This document shows, in pieces, positions 1 to 9,666 of a stretch of DNA of 39,010 bases. The position numbers were made by a program, and so were the translations under genes. The stretch comes from Kiritimatiellia bacterium (GTDB lineage: Bacteria; Verrucomicrobiota; Kiritimatiellia; UBA8416; JADHWI01). The notes below the pieces were generated by a model. That model was given only the letters and a program-made list of their open reading frames with translations. It searched no databases and was not told the DNA's origin. Numbering within the stretch: position 1 is the first letter of the stretch; each line of letters opens with the position of its first letter. The stretch spans positions 1 to 39,010 of the forward strand of contig JADHWI010000002.1 in assembly GCA_016783565.1 (NCBI GenBank), given 5' to 3'.

Positions 1-2
1 TC

Positions 3-47
3 CAGACCACACACGACCGCGCCACCAAGGTGCTGCAATCCCTGTAG
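3..47 (+). CDS. C-terminal tail of an unidentified gene (partial)
   Basis: One forward frame is open from the window edge to a TAG and encodes a short tail ending in HDRATKVLQSL. The amphipathic, charged composition looks coding. A tyrosine recombinase or transposase tail would be compatible with the decayed cassette-like DNA that follows, but 14 residues cannot identify a family. The strong palindrome about 35 bases after the stop would suit a transcript end. The gene body lies outside the window. Confidence 0.25.
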   Translation, partial: QTTHDRATKVLQSL

Positions 48-81
48 CTATCTAAACATTAAGCTTTCGCGGCTTATGGTC

Positions 82-110
82 AGCCATGTGGCTAGCCACA
101 TGGCTAGCCA
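82..110. repeat. 24-bp perfect palindrome plus a repeated TGGCTAGCCA
   Basis: Bases 82-105 form a perfect palindrome centred on GCTAGC. The 10-base palindrome TGGCTAGCCA occurs twice, at 89-98 and 101-110. There is no unpaired loop and no T-tract, so it is not a classical intrinsic terminator. It could be a cruciform, a protein-binding site or a remnant recombination or insertion end. It follows the partial gene at the window edge. Confidence 0.6.
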
Positions 111-529
111 AAGGCACGAAAACGGCATCTGATCGAACCTGTGACGCAAACGCCGCATCAGGCAAGTCCGCACCACTTACAACTCAGACGCACAGGACTT
201 ACGGCACATGCGTGCGTGACTCCGCTTCGAACGCCCAGCGAAACTCTCCGTGATAGGCCCTGCTCCAATTAACTGGCAGGGCAGCTAGAACGGCTCTCGA
301 TAAGCGGTTCGTGAATGCTATCGACAGCGCATCATAACACGTCGAACGATCACAAAGTAATAGTAAGGCGGCCATATCACAGTCATGGGCATGACATCCA
401 TGATTGACAGGTATGCTCACCCTGTTCCATCGTGTAGAAATTGATTACGCATCATAAGAACTTGTTCGCTCAAAAAAAGGAATGAAATCCCCATTCCATG
501 GTGGTACTGTATCTGCGGAGGTAAGAGAT
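111..529. other. Gene-free stretch upstream of the hicBA remnant
   Basis: I see no convincing gene here. The one longer reverse-strand frame (199-420) has no ribosome-binding site and an implausible composition. The stretch contains no recognisable tRNA, terminator or mobile-element end. It probably includes the promoter of the hicBA remnant and decayed accessory DNA. Confidence 0.5.
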
Positions 530-740
530 ATGACACAGGAGTTCAACGTTGTAATCGAGAGAGACGAAGATGGCTATTTTATCGGATCCGTGCCGTCTCT
601 GCACGGCTGCCATACCCAAGCTAAGTCATTAGACGTCCTTATGCGTCGGATTCAGGAGGCCATCTCCCTGCTGTCTTGAGTCGGAAGAGCCCGTTGCGAA
701 CGAATTCGTGGGCGTCCAGCGCGTTGCGGTGGCCGTATGA
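530..740 (+). pseudogene. hicB: HicB-family antitoxin, frameshifted
   Basis: The ATG at 530 follows GGAGGTAAGAGAT, a good ribosome-binding site, so it is preferred over the in-frame ATG at 482. The product starts MTQEFNVVIERDEDGYF and continues through VPSLHGCHTQAKSLDVLMRRIQEAI, the typical HicB antitoxin fold. It then hits a premature TGA at 677-679. Skipping one base (extra C near 671) restores the expected C-terminus LCLESEEPVANEFVGVQRVAV, which stops at 738-740 and overlaps the hicA ATG as ATGA. The extra base therefore breaks an otherwise normal gene of about 69 codons. HicB neutralises the mRNA-cleaving toxin HicA and usually autoregulates the pair. A sequencing error is possible, but the partner gene is also damaged, which favours real decay. 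Confidence 0.8.
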
Positions 741-894
741 GTACGTTTCCGGCTGTCACCGCTTCCTCCTGCATCCCGATGGTCGATGCACTGTCGTCCC
801 TGTCCACCGAGGGGAAACCATTGGACGAGGCCTACTCGCGCAGATTCTTCGTGACTGCGATCTCACCCGAGAAGATATCCATAAGAAACGCTGA
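737..894 (+). pseudogene. hicA: HicA-family mRNA interferase toxin, internal deletion
   Basis: The gene begins at 737 as MSTFPAVT, the usual HicA N-terminus, overlapping the hicB stop. After about seven codons the frame changes, and the typical HicA C-terminal half appears in another frame: HRFLLHPDGRC, then VVPVHRGETIGRGLLAQIL, then RDCDLTREDIHKKR, ending at TGA 892-894. By comparison with the family's usual length of about 75 residues, roughly 20-22 codons are missing, including the segment before the conserved His. The junction GTCACCGC fits both the expected PAVTA codons and the GSHR codons, which suggests a deletion between short direct repeats. The toxin should be inactive. The stop codon is followed at once by an attC-like hairpin. 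Confidence 0.78.
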
Positions 895-970
895 GCTAAC
901 AACCGCCTCCACCATGCCGCTAACAGCCGCGTATGCGCTGCGGCCAGCGTTTGGTGAGGCAAGCGTAAAT
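895..970 (+). repeat. Degenerate integron attC-like site
   Basis: Directly after the hicA stop comes GCTAAC (895-900, R''-like), a 4-base spacer, GCCTCCACC (905-913, L''-like), a structured loop, GGTGAGGC (953-960, L'-like), a 4-base spacer and GTAAAT (965-970, weak R'). GCCTCCACC pairs with GGTGAGGC leaving one unpaired C, the extrahelical-base pattern of attC sites. The central part also self-pairs (GCCGC with GCGGC). Toxin-antitoxin cassettes are common in chromosomal integrons, where the attC follows the stop codon. The R' box has lost the GTTRRRY consensus, so the site would be dead or is a coincidence. No integrase is visible. Confidence 0.42.
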
Positions 971-3743
<2,773 letters not shown>

Positions 3744-3771
3744 GGACCGGTCTTGAGTTCGCGTGAAGACT

Positions 3772-3804
3772 GCTGCGGCAAGGTGTTGACCGCCTTGCCG
3801 CAGC
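3772..3804 (+). terminator. Hairpin terminator downstream of katG
   Basis: A perfect 12-bp stem (GCTGCGGCAAGG with CCTTGCCGCAGC) encloses a 9-base loop, 28 bases after the katG stop. No U-tract follows, so termination may be weak, factor-assisted or of the U-less type. No other gene on either strand explains this stem. The remaining bases to 4010 show nothing else I can name. Confidence 0.65.
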
Positions 3805-4010
3805 CATATTGTTGAAGAGCCTGCGAAAAAAAGGGCAGATGATGGAAGCCCATCGGGATTATCAATCCGCCGCTCACGGACTTGGGTGGCTCTTGTCTAT
3901 CGGACCACCATCGCAGCTCTATTAAAACGATCTCGCCAGGATAATCGGTCATGGCAATATAGTAAAAAACACCTCTTGGCTATCGCTTTGGGTCTGATAC
4001 ACTCAAGGCT

Positions 4011-4094
4011 ATGAAAGCCTTAAGGATAAGAACTATTGGTTTCGTCCTGCTGGCGGGTATCGTGTTCACCCCAGGCACAAGGCACTCACTATGA
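4011..4094 (+). CDS. 27-residue hydrophobic mini-ORF coupled to the methyltransferase
   Basis: A short frame starts MKALRIRT, continues with a hydrophobic run (IGFVLLAGIVF) and ends TPGTRHSL. Its TGA overlaps the ATG of the methyltransferase at 4091 (ATGA). The product resembles a bare signal peptide or single membrane segment: positive N-terminus, hydrophobic core, no mature domain. It may be a leader peptide that couples translation, a small membrane protein or the remnant of a secreted protein. A possible promoter, TTGGCT-N16-TACACT, lies just upstream. No obvious Shine-Dalgarno is seen, so expression is uncertain. Confidence 0.35.
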   Translation: MKALRIRTIGFVLLAGIVFTPGTRHSL

Positions 4095-4690
4095 CTCGGA
4101 AACAACAGTGGAACGAACACTACGAAGCCGGTTTCAAACCGTGGGACACCGGCTTCCATGATTCCAATCTGGAACGGGTGCTTATTGAACACTTCGTTCC
4201 GCCGGGGCGAGCGCTGGACATCGGATGCGGCACCGGGACCAATGCCATCTGGCTGGCGGACCGCGGATTCAAGGTAACGGGAGTGGACCTCGCAACCCTG
4301 GCCATTGAAGCCGCACGCCGGAAAAACGGCAAGACGCGCAATCCTCGTTTTTACATTCTGGACTTCCTGTCAGCAAAAAAAATCGTCGGCAACCCATTTG
4401 ACTTCATCTTTGACCGCGGCTGCTTCCATTCATTCCCGGAAATATCTAATCGAGACGCTTTTGCCAGGAAGGTGCATTCGTTGCTTAACACGGGTGGACT
4501 ATGGTGCAGCCTGATCGGCAGCATGGATGGCCCCGAACAGGAAATCGGCCCTCCTCGGCGCTCTCTCCGCGAAATCGTCGAAGTTATCGAACCCTATTTC
4601 GAGATACTGGAAATCCGCTCAAGCCATTTCGACAGCGATCAGGATGATCCGCCCCGCTGCTGGGTCGGCATCTTCTGCAAACGCCTGTAA
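4091..4690 (+). CDS. Class I SAM-dependent methyltransferase, TPMT/TehB-like
   Basis: This 199-residue protein has the Rossmann methyltransferase fold. The SAM-binding motif I is ALDIGCGTGTN (about residues 41-51). Motif II contains the acidic VTGVD near 62-66, and a post-motif FDFIFDRGCFHS lies near 103-114. The N-terminal W..HYEAGFKPWDTG resembles thiopurine S-methyltransferase-like and TehB-type enzymes, which methylate sulfur, selenium, tellurium or other small molecules. The true substrate cannot be read from sequence. Its start overlaps the stop of a mini-ORF, suggesting translational coupling. It lies between katG and the hydrogenase operon, with about 110 bases before hydB, so it is probably transcribed separately from hydrogenase. 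The length and motifs look intact. Confidence 0.8.
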   Translation: MTRKQQWNEHYEAGFKPWDTGFHDSNLERVLIEHFVPPGRALDIGCGTGTNAIWLADRGFKVTGVDLATLAIEAARRKNGKTRNPRFYILDFLSAKKIVGNPFDFIFDRGCFHSFPEISNRDAFARKVHSLLNTGGLWCSLIGSMDGPEQEIGPPRRSLREIVEVIEPYFEILEIRSSHFDSDQDDPPRCWVGIFCKRL

Positions 4691-4764
4691 AAGCGCCAAC
4701 AAAAGGCAAAACTGCTTGACTGAAACCCTCTGACAGTTAAGGCTGCTTTCTTTGCCAGACATTG

Positions 4765-4782
4765 TGTCGGCACGTCACGACA
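4765..4782. promoter_or_regulatory. Imperfect palindrome upstream of hydB
   Basis: TGTCGGCACGTCACGACA is symmetrical at 14 of 18 positions and ends 19 bases before the hydB start. Its place suggests an operator for the hydrogenase operon. It does not match the Rex consensus (TTGTGA-N6-TCACAA) well enough to name. GAGGAACGTTC before the ATG is the ribosome-binding site. Confidence 0.3.
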
Positions 4783-4801
4783 GAACAAACGAGGAACGTT
4801 C

Positions 4802-6964
4802 ATGAGCACACCTCTTGACAACCTGCTGGACGCGCGCAAAGCAGCAGTTCGGCGGCTTTTTGAAGCCAAATTTTCGGCAGAGACCCGCATCACTGTGGGA
4901 TCGGCAACGTGTGAGAACTCCGCAGGAGCACAGACCGTCTACGAGCGCCTCAACGAGCTGATGGAATCACACGCTCCCAAAGGCGTCGTGCTCAGCCGTG
5001 TCGGCTGCGCGGGCAAGTGCGACATGGAACCCGTGGTCACCGTCATCAAGCGCGGGCAGATTCCGACAAAATATATCCATATGACTCCCGAGCGAATTGA
5101 CCGTATGTTTGCCGAACATATTCAGAATGGAGAATGTGTCGACGAATGGACTATGCGTCACAAAGCCGGCATTCATCGTGCGGAACGAGTCGTCAGCGTC
5201 TGTGAGTGCCGGGAATGCCTCAGCCGCGGCGGCAAAGAAGTAGAGAACGCTTTTCTCAAAGAAATCGAGAAGGCCGGCCTTAGCGACCGTGTGGTTGTCA
5301 TGCGGTCTGCGGCGCGCGGGATTGATGAACATGGCCCCCTGGCCTATGTGTACCCCGAAGAGGTGATGTACCAAAAACTCTCCCCCGAAAAGGTCACAGA
5401 AATCGTAGCGCAACACCTGGCTGAGGGCAAAACAGTCAATGAACATGTATGGACCGGCGATCAGATTGCCAACCGCTTCATGCCCGTCTTCGGAGATGTG
5501 CCCTTCTTCGGCAGCCAGCTTCGACTTACCCTGCGCAATTGTGGCGTGATTGATCCTGAAAGCCTGGATGAATACCTGGCTGCACGCGGCTACGAAGCCG
5601 CCGCCAAGGTTCTTAAGGAAGGGAACTCTACAGAGGTAGTCGAACGCATCACATCTTCCGGCCTCAGAGGGCGGGGGGGCGGCGGATTCCCAACCGGAAC
5701 CAAGTGGAGCTTTGCAGCCGCACAGAAGACGGATCAGAAATATATCATCTGCAATGCCGATGAAGGTGACCCGGGCGCCTTTATGGATCGCAGCACCATT
5801 GAGGGCGATCCACATACCATCCTCGAGGGAATGATCATCGGCGGCTATGCCATCGGAGCCAATCAAGGTTACATCTACATTCGAGCCGAATATCCATTAG
5901 CCATCACACGCCTGCAGATCGCCATTGAAGATGCACGCAAAGCAGGGTTCCTCGGAAAGCATATTTTCGGCAGCGACATCGATTTTGACATCGAAGTCCG
6001 CCTCGGTGCAGGCGCCTTCGTCTGTGGCGAGGAAACCGCATTAATCAACTCTATTGAAGGTAAACGCGGTATGCCCAGACCACGCCCTCCCTACCCGTCC
6101 ATTGAGGGCCTGTGGGGCAAGCCAACGGTGATCAACAACGTGGAAACCTTTGCCAACATCCCCGTCGTCATCCTTGATGGAGCCAACTGGTTTAAATCGA
6201 TTGGCACAGAAAAGAGCGCCGGCACGAAAGTATTCGCCCTGGCCGGTGACGTGGGGAATACCGGCTTGATCGAAGTACCGATGGGAACCACCCTGCGCGA
6301 CGTCGTTTATGGTGTCGGTGGCGGCATCAAAGATGGCCGTCCTTTCAAGGCCGTACAGACCGGTGGCCCTGCAGGAGGATGTCTGCCCGACTCAGCGCTG
6401 GACACCCCCATTGACTACGACACGCTTGCCGAGGCCGGCAGCATGATGGGCAGCGGCGGCATGATCGTGATGGACGACCGTTCCTGCATGGTCAATGTAG
6501 CCAAATTCTTCCTCGACTTTACGCAGAACGAATCCTGCGGTAAATGCACCCCCTGCCGTGAAGGCACGAAGCGCATGCTGGAGATTCTAACGCGCATCAC
6601 CGAAGGAAAGGGCAAAGAAGGCGATGTGGAAAAACTCCTTCGTCTTGCCGATACCATCAAACGCACGTCCCTGTGCGGTCTTGGACAAGCTGCCCCCAAT
6701 CCCGTCATCAGCACGATCACGCATTTCCGGGAAGAGTACGATCAACACATACGAGATCAACATTGTGCGGCAGGGGTTTGTACGGCACTTAGCCAATATT
6801 CCATTGATGCAGACACCTGTGTGGGCTGCACAGCATGCAAACGGGTTTGCCCCGTCGATTGCATCACGGGTGCCCCGAAGGAAACGCATATCATTGACCA
6901 GGATAAATGCATCAAGTGCGGAAGCTGCTTCGATGTCTGCAAATTTGACGCAGTAAAAAGGTAA
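4802..6964 (+). CDS. hydB: NAD-dependent/electron-bifurcating [FeFe] hydrogenase, NuoF-like subunit HydB
   Basis: HydB is the FMN and NAD(H)-binding subunit of trimeric HydABC-type hydrogenases, which couple NADH and ferredoxin to hydrogen in the cytoplasm. The NuoF core has GRGGGGFPTGTKW (residues 290-302), NADEGDPGAFMDR (318-330) and the [4Fe-4S] site ESCGKCTPCREG with a later Cys625. The C-terminus is a two-cluster ferredoxin (Cys673/676/679/683 and Cys703/706/709/713). At 720 residues it is about 100 longer than usual HydB. The excess is a second thioredoxin-like domain: residues 25-110 (Cys37, 69, 73) and 128-208 (Cys134, 139). Each copy lacks part of the usual four-Cys [2Fe-2S] set. The start has GAGGA 7 bases upstream. 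It heads the operon, 7 bases before hydA. Confidence 0.93.
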   Translation: MSTPLDNLLDARKAAVRRLFEAKFSAETRITVGSATCENSAGAQTVYERLNELMESHAPKGVVLSRVGCAGKCDMEPVVTVIKRGQIPTKYIHMTPERIDRMFAEHIQNGECVDEWTMRHKAGIHRAERVVSVCECRECLSRGGKEVENAFLKEIEKAGLSDRVVVMRSAARGIDEHGPLAYVYPEEVMYQKLSPEKVTEIVAQHLAEGKTVNEHVWTGDQIANRFMPVFGDVPFFGSQLRLTLRNCGVIDPESLDEYLAARGYEAAAKVLKEGNSTEVVERITSSGLRGRGGGGFPTGTKWSFAAAQKTDQKYIICNADEGDPGAFMDRSTIEGDPHTILEGMIIGGYAIGANQGYIYIRAEYPLAITRLQIAIEDARKAGFLGKHIFGSDIDFDIEVRLGAGAFVCGEETALINSIEGKRGMPRPRPPYPSIEGLWGKPTVINNVETFANIPVVILDGANWFKSIGTEKSAGTKVFALAGDVGNTGLIEVPMGTTLRDVVYGVGGGIKDGRPFKAVQTGGPAGGCLPDSALDTPIDYDTLAEAGSMMGSGGMIVMDDRSCMVNVAKFFLDFTQNESCGKCTPCREGTKRMLEILTRITEGKGKEGDVEKLLRLADTIKRTSLCGLGQAAPNPVISTITHFREEYDQHIRDQHCAAGVCTALSQYSIDADTCVGCTACKRVCPVDCITGAPKETHIIDQDKCIKCGSCFDVCKFDAVKR

Positions 6965-6971
6965 AAAGCTC

Positions 6972-8735
6972 ATGAGCGAAGATAAAACCGTTACCGTAGT
7001 TATTGACGACCTTGTCACAGAGGTGGAAGCAGGCCAGACAATCATGCAGGCGGCCGACCAGATCGGCATCCGCATTCCCCGCCTCTGCTACCACCCCAAC
7101 CTGAGCATTCTGGGTGCTTGCCGCATTTGCGTGGTGGAAGTGGAAGGACAACGCAATCCTGTCGCCGCCTGCTCCTTCCCCGTGGCCGAAGGCCAGAAGA
7201 TCTGCACCTCTTCCCCTCTCCTGAGGAAACTGCGACGAGATATCATTGAGTTGCTTCTCGACAATCACCCCAAGGACTGCCAGACCTGCGAACGTTGCGG
7301 AAATTGTGAACTACAGGATCTTGCCTATGACCTGGGCGTGCGTGAGCGTCTCTACGAAGGCGAACGCAAACAGTATGCACGCGACACCTCTTCCCCTGCC
7401 GTCATTCGCGACCCGGAAAAGTGCATCCTCTGCGGACGATGCGTGCGAGTCTGCTCCGAAGTACAAGGGGTTACCAACCTGAGTCAACAACACCGGGGGT
7501 TCACCAACGTGGTGGCACCAGCCCACGATGGCGACATGCAGGAGTCGGTCTGTATTCAGTGCGGACAATGCATCAACGTATGCCCGACTGCGGCATTTGT
7601 CGAAAACTCGTCGACCGACGCTGTGCTCGAAGCTTTGGCGGATACGCAGAAGCATGTTGTGGTCCACACCGCACCGTCCATTCGCGCAGCAGTTGGCGAG
7701 GGCTTCGGGTTCCCTCCGGGAACACCCGTGACCGGAAAGATGGTCGAAGCCTGCCGACTGATGGGATTTGATCAGGTCTTTGATACGAATTTTTCTGCCG
7801 ACCTGACCATCGTGGAGGAGGCCACCGAATTTCTCTCGCGTCTCACGTCTGGAGAAAAACTCCCGCTGATCACGTCCTGTTCTCCCGGATGGGTCAACTT
7901 CATGGAGCATTTCTACCCGGAGTTGATTCCGCTGGCCTCCACCTGCAAATCGCCCATGAGTATGCTTTCCACGCTGCTGAAGACCTTCTACGCAGAAAAG
8001 ATGGGCATCGACCCGAAGAGCATCTATGTGGTTGCCATCATGCCCTGTACAGCCAAGAAGTTCGAAGCCCAGCGCCCCGAACATCTGGATGCAAACGGGA
8101 CCCCTTACACAGATGCGGTTCTTACGACGCGCGAATTCATCTGGCTGGCAAAATGTCTGGGAGTAGACTTCCAGAACCTGCCGGACAGCGAATTCGACAA
8201 TCCCCTTGGCGAGTCCTCCGGCGCCGGTGATATTTTCGGCGCCACTGGTGGCGTAATGGAAGCGGCGCTACGCACTGCCTATGAGAAAGTAACCGGCAAG
8301 ACCTGCCCGGATCTTGATTTTACCGTGGTTCGAGGTGTTGAGGGCGTCAAGGAAGCTACGATTGATATTGAAGGCACGGCTGTGAGCATCGCGGTTGCCA
8401 ACGGCCTCAACAATGCCAAAAGCGTTTTGGATGCAGTTATCGCCGGAGAAAAAAATTACCACCTTATCGAGATCATGGCCTGCCCGGGCGGTTGCGTCGC
8501 AGGCGGAGGGCAACCCTATCCTCCCCAGGGCATGGACGTACTCGATCCAGACCTGGCCAAGCTGCGCGCACAGGCACTGTACTCAATCGATTCCCACAAA
8601 AACCTGCGCAAGTCGCACGAGAATCCCTCCATCATCAAGCTGTATGAGGAATTCCTCGGCGAGCCAAACGGTCACAAATCACACGAATTACTGCATACAG
8701 CTTACGCGGAACAGCACCCTCGAGGAGTAAGATGA
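6972..8735 (+). CDS. hydA: [FeFe] hydrogenase catalytic subunit HydA
   Basis: This catalytic subunit carries the H-cluster that makes or oxidises hydrogen. The domain order is: plant-type [2Fe-2S] (Cys39, 50, 53, 67), His-ligated [4Fe-4S] (His99, Cys103, 106, 112), two-[4Fe-4S] ferredoxin (Cys151/154/157/161, Cys194/197/200/204), H-cluster domain, and a small-subunit-like C-terminus near 530-575. The signatures are L1 TSCSPGW (301-307), L2 MPCTAKKFE (357-365) and L3 MACPGGCVAGGGQP (502-515). L1 has Ser304 where TSCCPxW enzymes have a second Cys. I recall this variant from NADH-linked trimeric enzymes, so I do not read it as inactivating. The length of 587 residues suits the NuoG-like hydrogenases. 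It overlaps hydC by ATGA. The maturases HydE, HydF and HydG are not in the window. Confidence 0.95.
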   Translation: MSEDKTVTVVIDDLVTEVEAGQTIMQAADQIGIRIPRLCYHPNLSILGACRICVVEVEGQRNPVAACSFPVAEGQKICTSSPLLRKLRRDIIELLLDNHPKDCQTCERCGNCELQDLAYDLGVRERLYEGERKQYARDTSSPAVIRDPEKCILCGRCVRVCSEVQGVTNLSQQHRGFTNVVAPAHDGDMQESVCIQCGQCINVCPTAAFVENSSTDAVLEALADTQKHVVVHTAPSIRAAVGEGFGFPPGTPVTGKMVEACRLMGFDQVFDTNFSADLTIVEEATEFLSRLTSGEKLPLITSCSPGWVNFMEHFYPELIPLASTCKSPMSMLSTLLKTFYAEKMGIDPKSIYVVAIMPCTAKKFEAQRPEHLDANGTPYTDAVLTTREFIWLAKCLGVDFQNLPDSEFDNPLGESSGAGDIFGATGGVMEAALRTAYEKVTGKTCPDLDFTVVRGVEGVKEATIDIEGTAVSIAVANGLNNAKSVLDAVIAGEKNYHLIEIMACPGGCVAGGGQPYPPQGMDVLDPDLAKLRAQALYSIDSHKNLRKSHENPSIIKLYEEFLGEPNGHKSHELLHTAYAEQHPRGVR

Positions 8736-9223
8736 AAACCGAAAACACGGCACTACCGCCTGAAATTGTCGACTACATAGATGAATGCCTCAATAAGGAT
8801 CGCAGCGAAAGCTACCTGATTCCCGTTCTGCAAAAGGTCCAGGAACACATAGGCTTCCTGTCCAGGAAAAGCATGGACGAAGTATCCTGGCGCATGCAAG
8901 TACCCGCCGCCACCGTCACTGGAGTGGCTTCCTTCTATCATTTCTTCACCTTCAAGCCGCGTGGAGAGTATCGCGTTACCGTCTGCATGGGAACCGCCTG
9001 CTTTGTCCGTGGAGCGGACAAAGTGCTCGAACAATTCAAAGAACTGTTAAATATTGATGAGGGCGAAACCAGCGAAGATGGTACGTTCTCCATCGACTGT
9101 GCGCGCTGCATCGGCGCCTGCGCCCTGGCGCCAGTTGTTCTCGTGAATGATCGCGTGTATGGCAATGTCAAAGTCAGCGAGGTCGCCGGCATCCTGCGTG
9201 ACCATGGTTTCGAAAAGGAATAA
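8732..9223 (+). CDS. hydC: [FeFe] hydrogenase NuoE-like [2Fe-2S] subunit HydC
   Basis: This 163-residue thioredoxin-fold subunit resembles NuoE and transfers electrons within the HydABC complex. The N-terminal helical part (residues 1-75) contains the family-typical VTGVASFYHFF. The [2Fe-2S] ligands are Cys85 and Cys90 (VCMGTACF) and Cys126 and Cys130 (CIGACALAPV), all four present. Cys123 is an extra cysteine. Its ATG overlaps the hydA stop as ATGA, implying translational coupling. The intact cluster contrasts with the two incomplete thioredoxin-like domains in HydB. The subunit order B-A-C differs from the C-B-A order familiar from Thermotoga and clostridia. The downstream response regulator starts after 13 bases. 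Confidence 0.94.
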   Translation: MKTENTALPPEIVDYIDECLNKDRSESYLIPVLQKVQEHIGFLSRKSMDEVSWRMQVPAATVTGVASFYHFFTFKPRGEYRVTVCMGTACFVRGADKVLEQFKELLNIDEGETSEDGTFSIDCARCIGACALAPVVLVNDRVYGNVKVSEVAGILRDHGFEKE

Positions 9224-9236
9224 GAAGAGGTCCATA

Positions 9237-9629
9237 ATGAGTGAAACGAAAACAATTCTTCTGGTTGATGATGATGCCGATCTGGTTACGGCGAACACCC
9301 TTCTGCTCGAGTCGAACGGTTACCAGGTGGTCAGTACAACAGACGGCAGCACCGGTGTGGCCATGGCCCGGGAGCACAAACCCAACCTGATCCTGCTCGA
9401 CGTCATGATGGGACACGACACCCAAGGTTTCGAGATTGCCCGAGAGCTAAAAGACATTCCCGAACTGTCCGGGACACCCGTCATTCTGCTCACCGGCATA
9501 CGGCGCGACATGAAACTTCCCTTTGCATTTGAACCCGACGAAGACTGGCTGCCCGTGCACGCCATTCTGGAAAAACCCATACCCCCTGAGCAATTGCTCG
9601 ACGAGGTAAAAAAGGCCCTGGCTGGTTAG
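9237..9629 (+). CDS. Stand-alone response regulator receiver protein
   Basis: This is a single receiver domain of 130 residues with no output domain. The acidic pocket is Asp11-Asp13 (LLVDDDAD), the phosphoacceptor is Asp55 (LILLDVMMG), and Thr86 and Lys113 (LLTGIRR, LEKPIPP) complete the active site. The start at 9237 follows AAGAAGAGG and gives an exact fit to the domain; longer in-frame extensions run into hydC. The C-terminal segment FEPDEDWLPV is unlike classical CheY. It sits 13 bases after hydC and 37 bases before a histidine kinase, so the two are probably a cognate pair made with the hydrogenase. Without an output domain it must act by protein contact or pass phosphate onward. Direct control of the hydrogenase is speculation. 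Confidence 0.9.
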   Translation: MSETKTILLVDDDADLVTANTLLLESNGYQVVSTTDGSTGVAMAREHKPNLILLDVMMGHDTQGFEIARELKDIPELSGTPVILLTGIRRDMKLPFAFEPDEDWLPVHAILEKPIPPEQLLDEVKKALAG

Positions 9630-9666
9630 CGCGTATCACAACCGGCCTCGCCGGAAAAGAGCATAA

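Noticed and set aside
199-420. Reverse-strand 73-codon open frame
   Set aside because: No ribosome-binding site, no recognisable domain and an implausible composition; probably a chance frame.
4761-4790. Possible Rex site before hydB (TTGTG near 4762, GAACAA near 4783)
   Set aside because: The half-sites do not form the Rex palindrome with the right spacing.
4967-5866. 299-codon reverse frame inside hydB
   Set aside because: Antisense shadow of the conserved hydrogenase subunit, without a domain or start signal.
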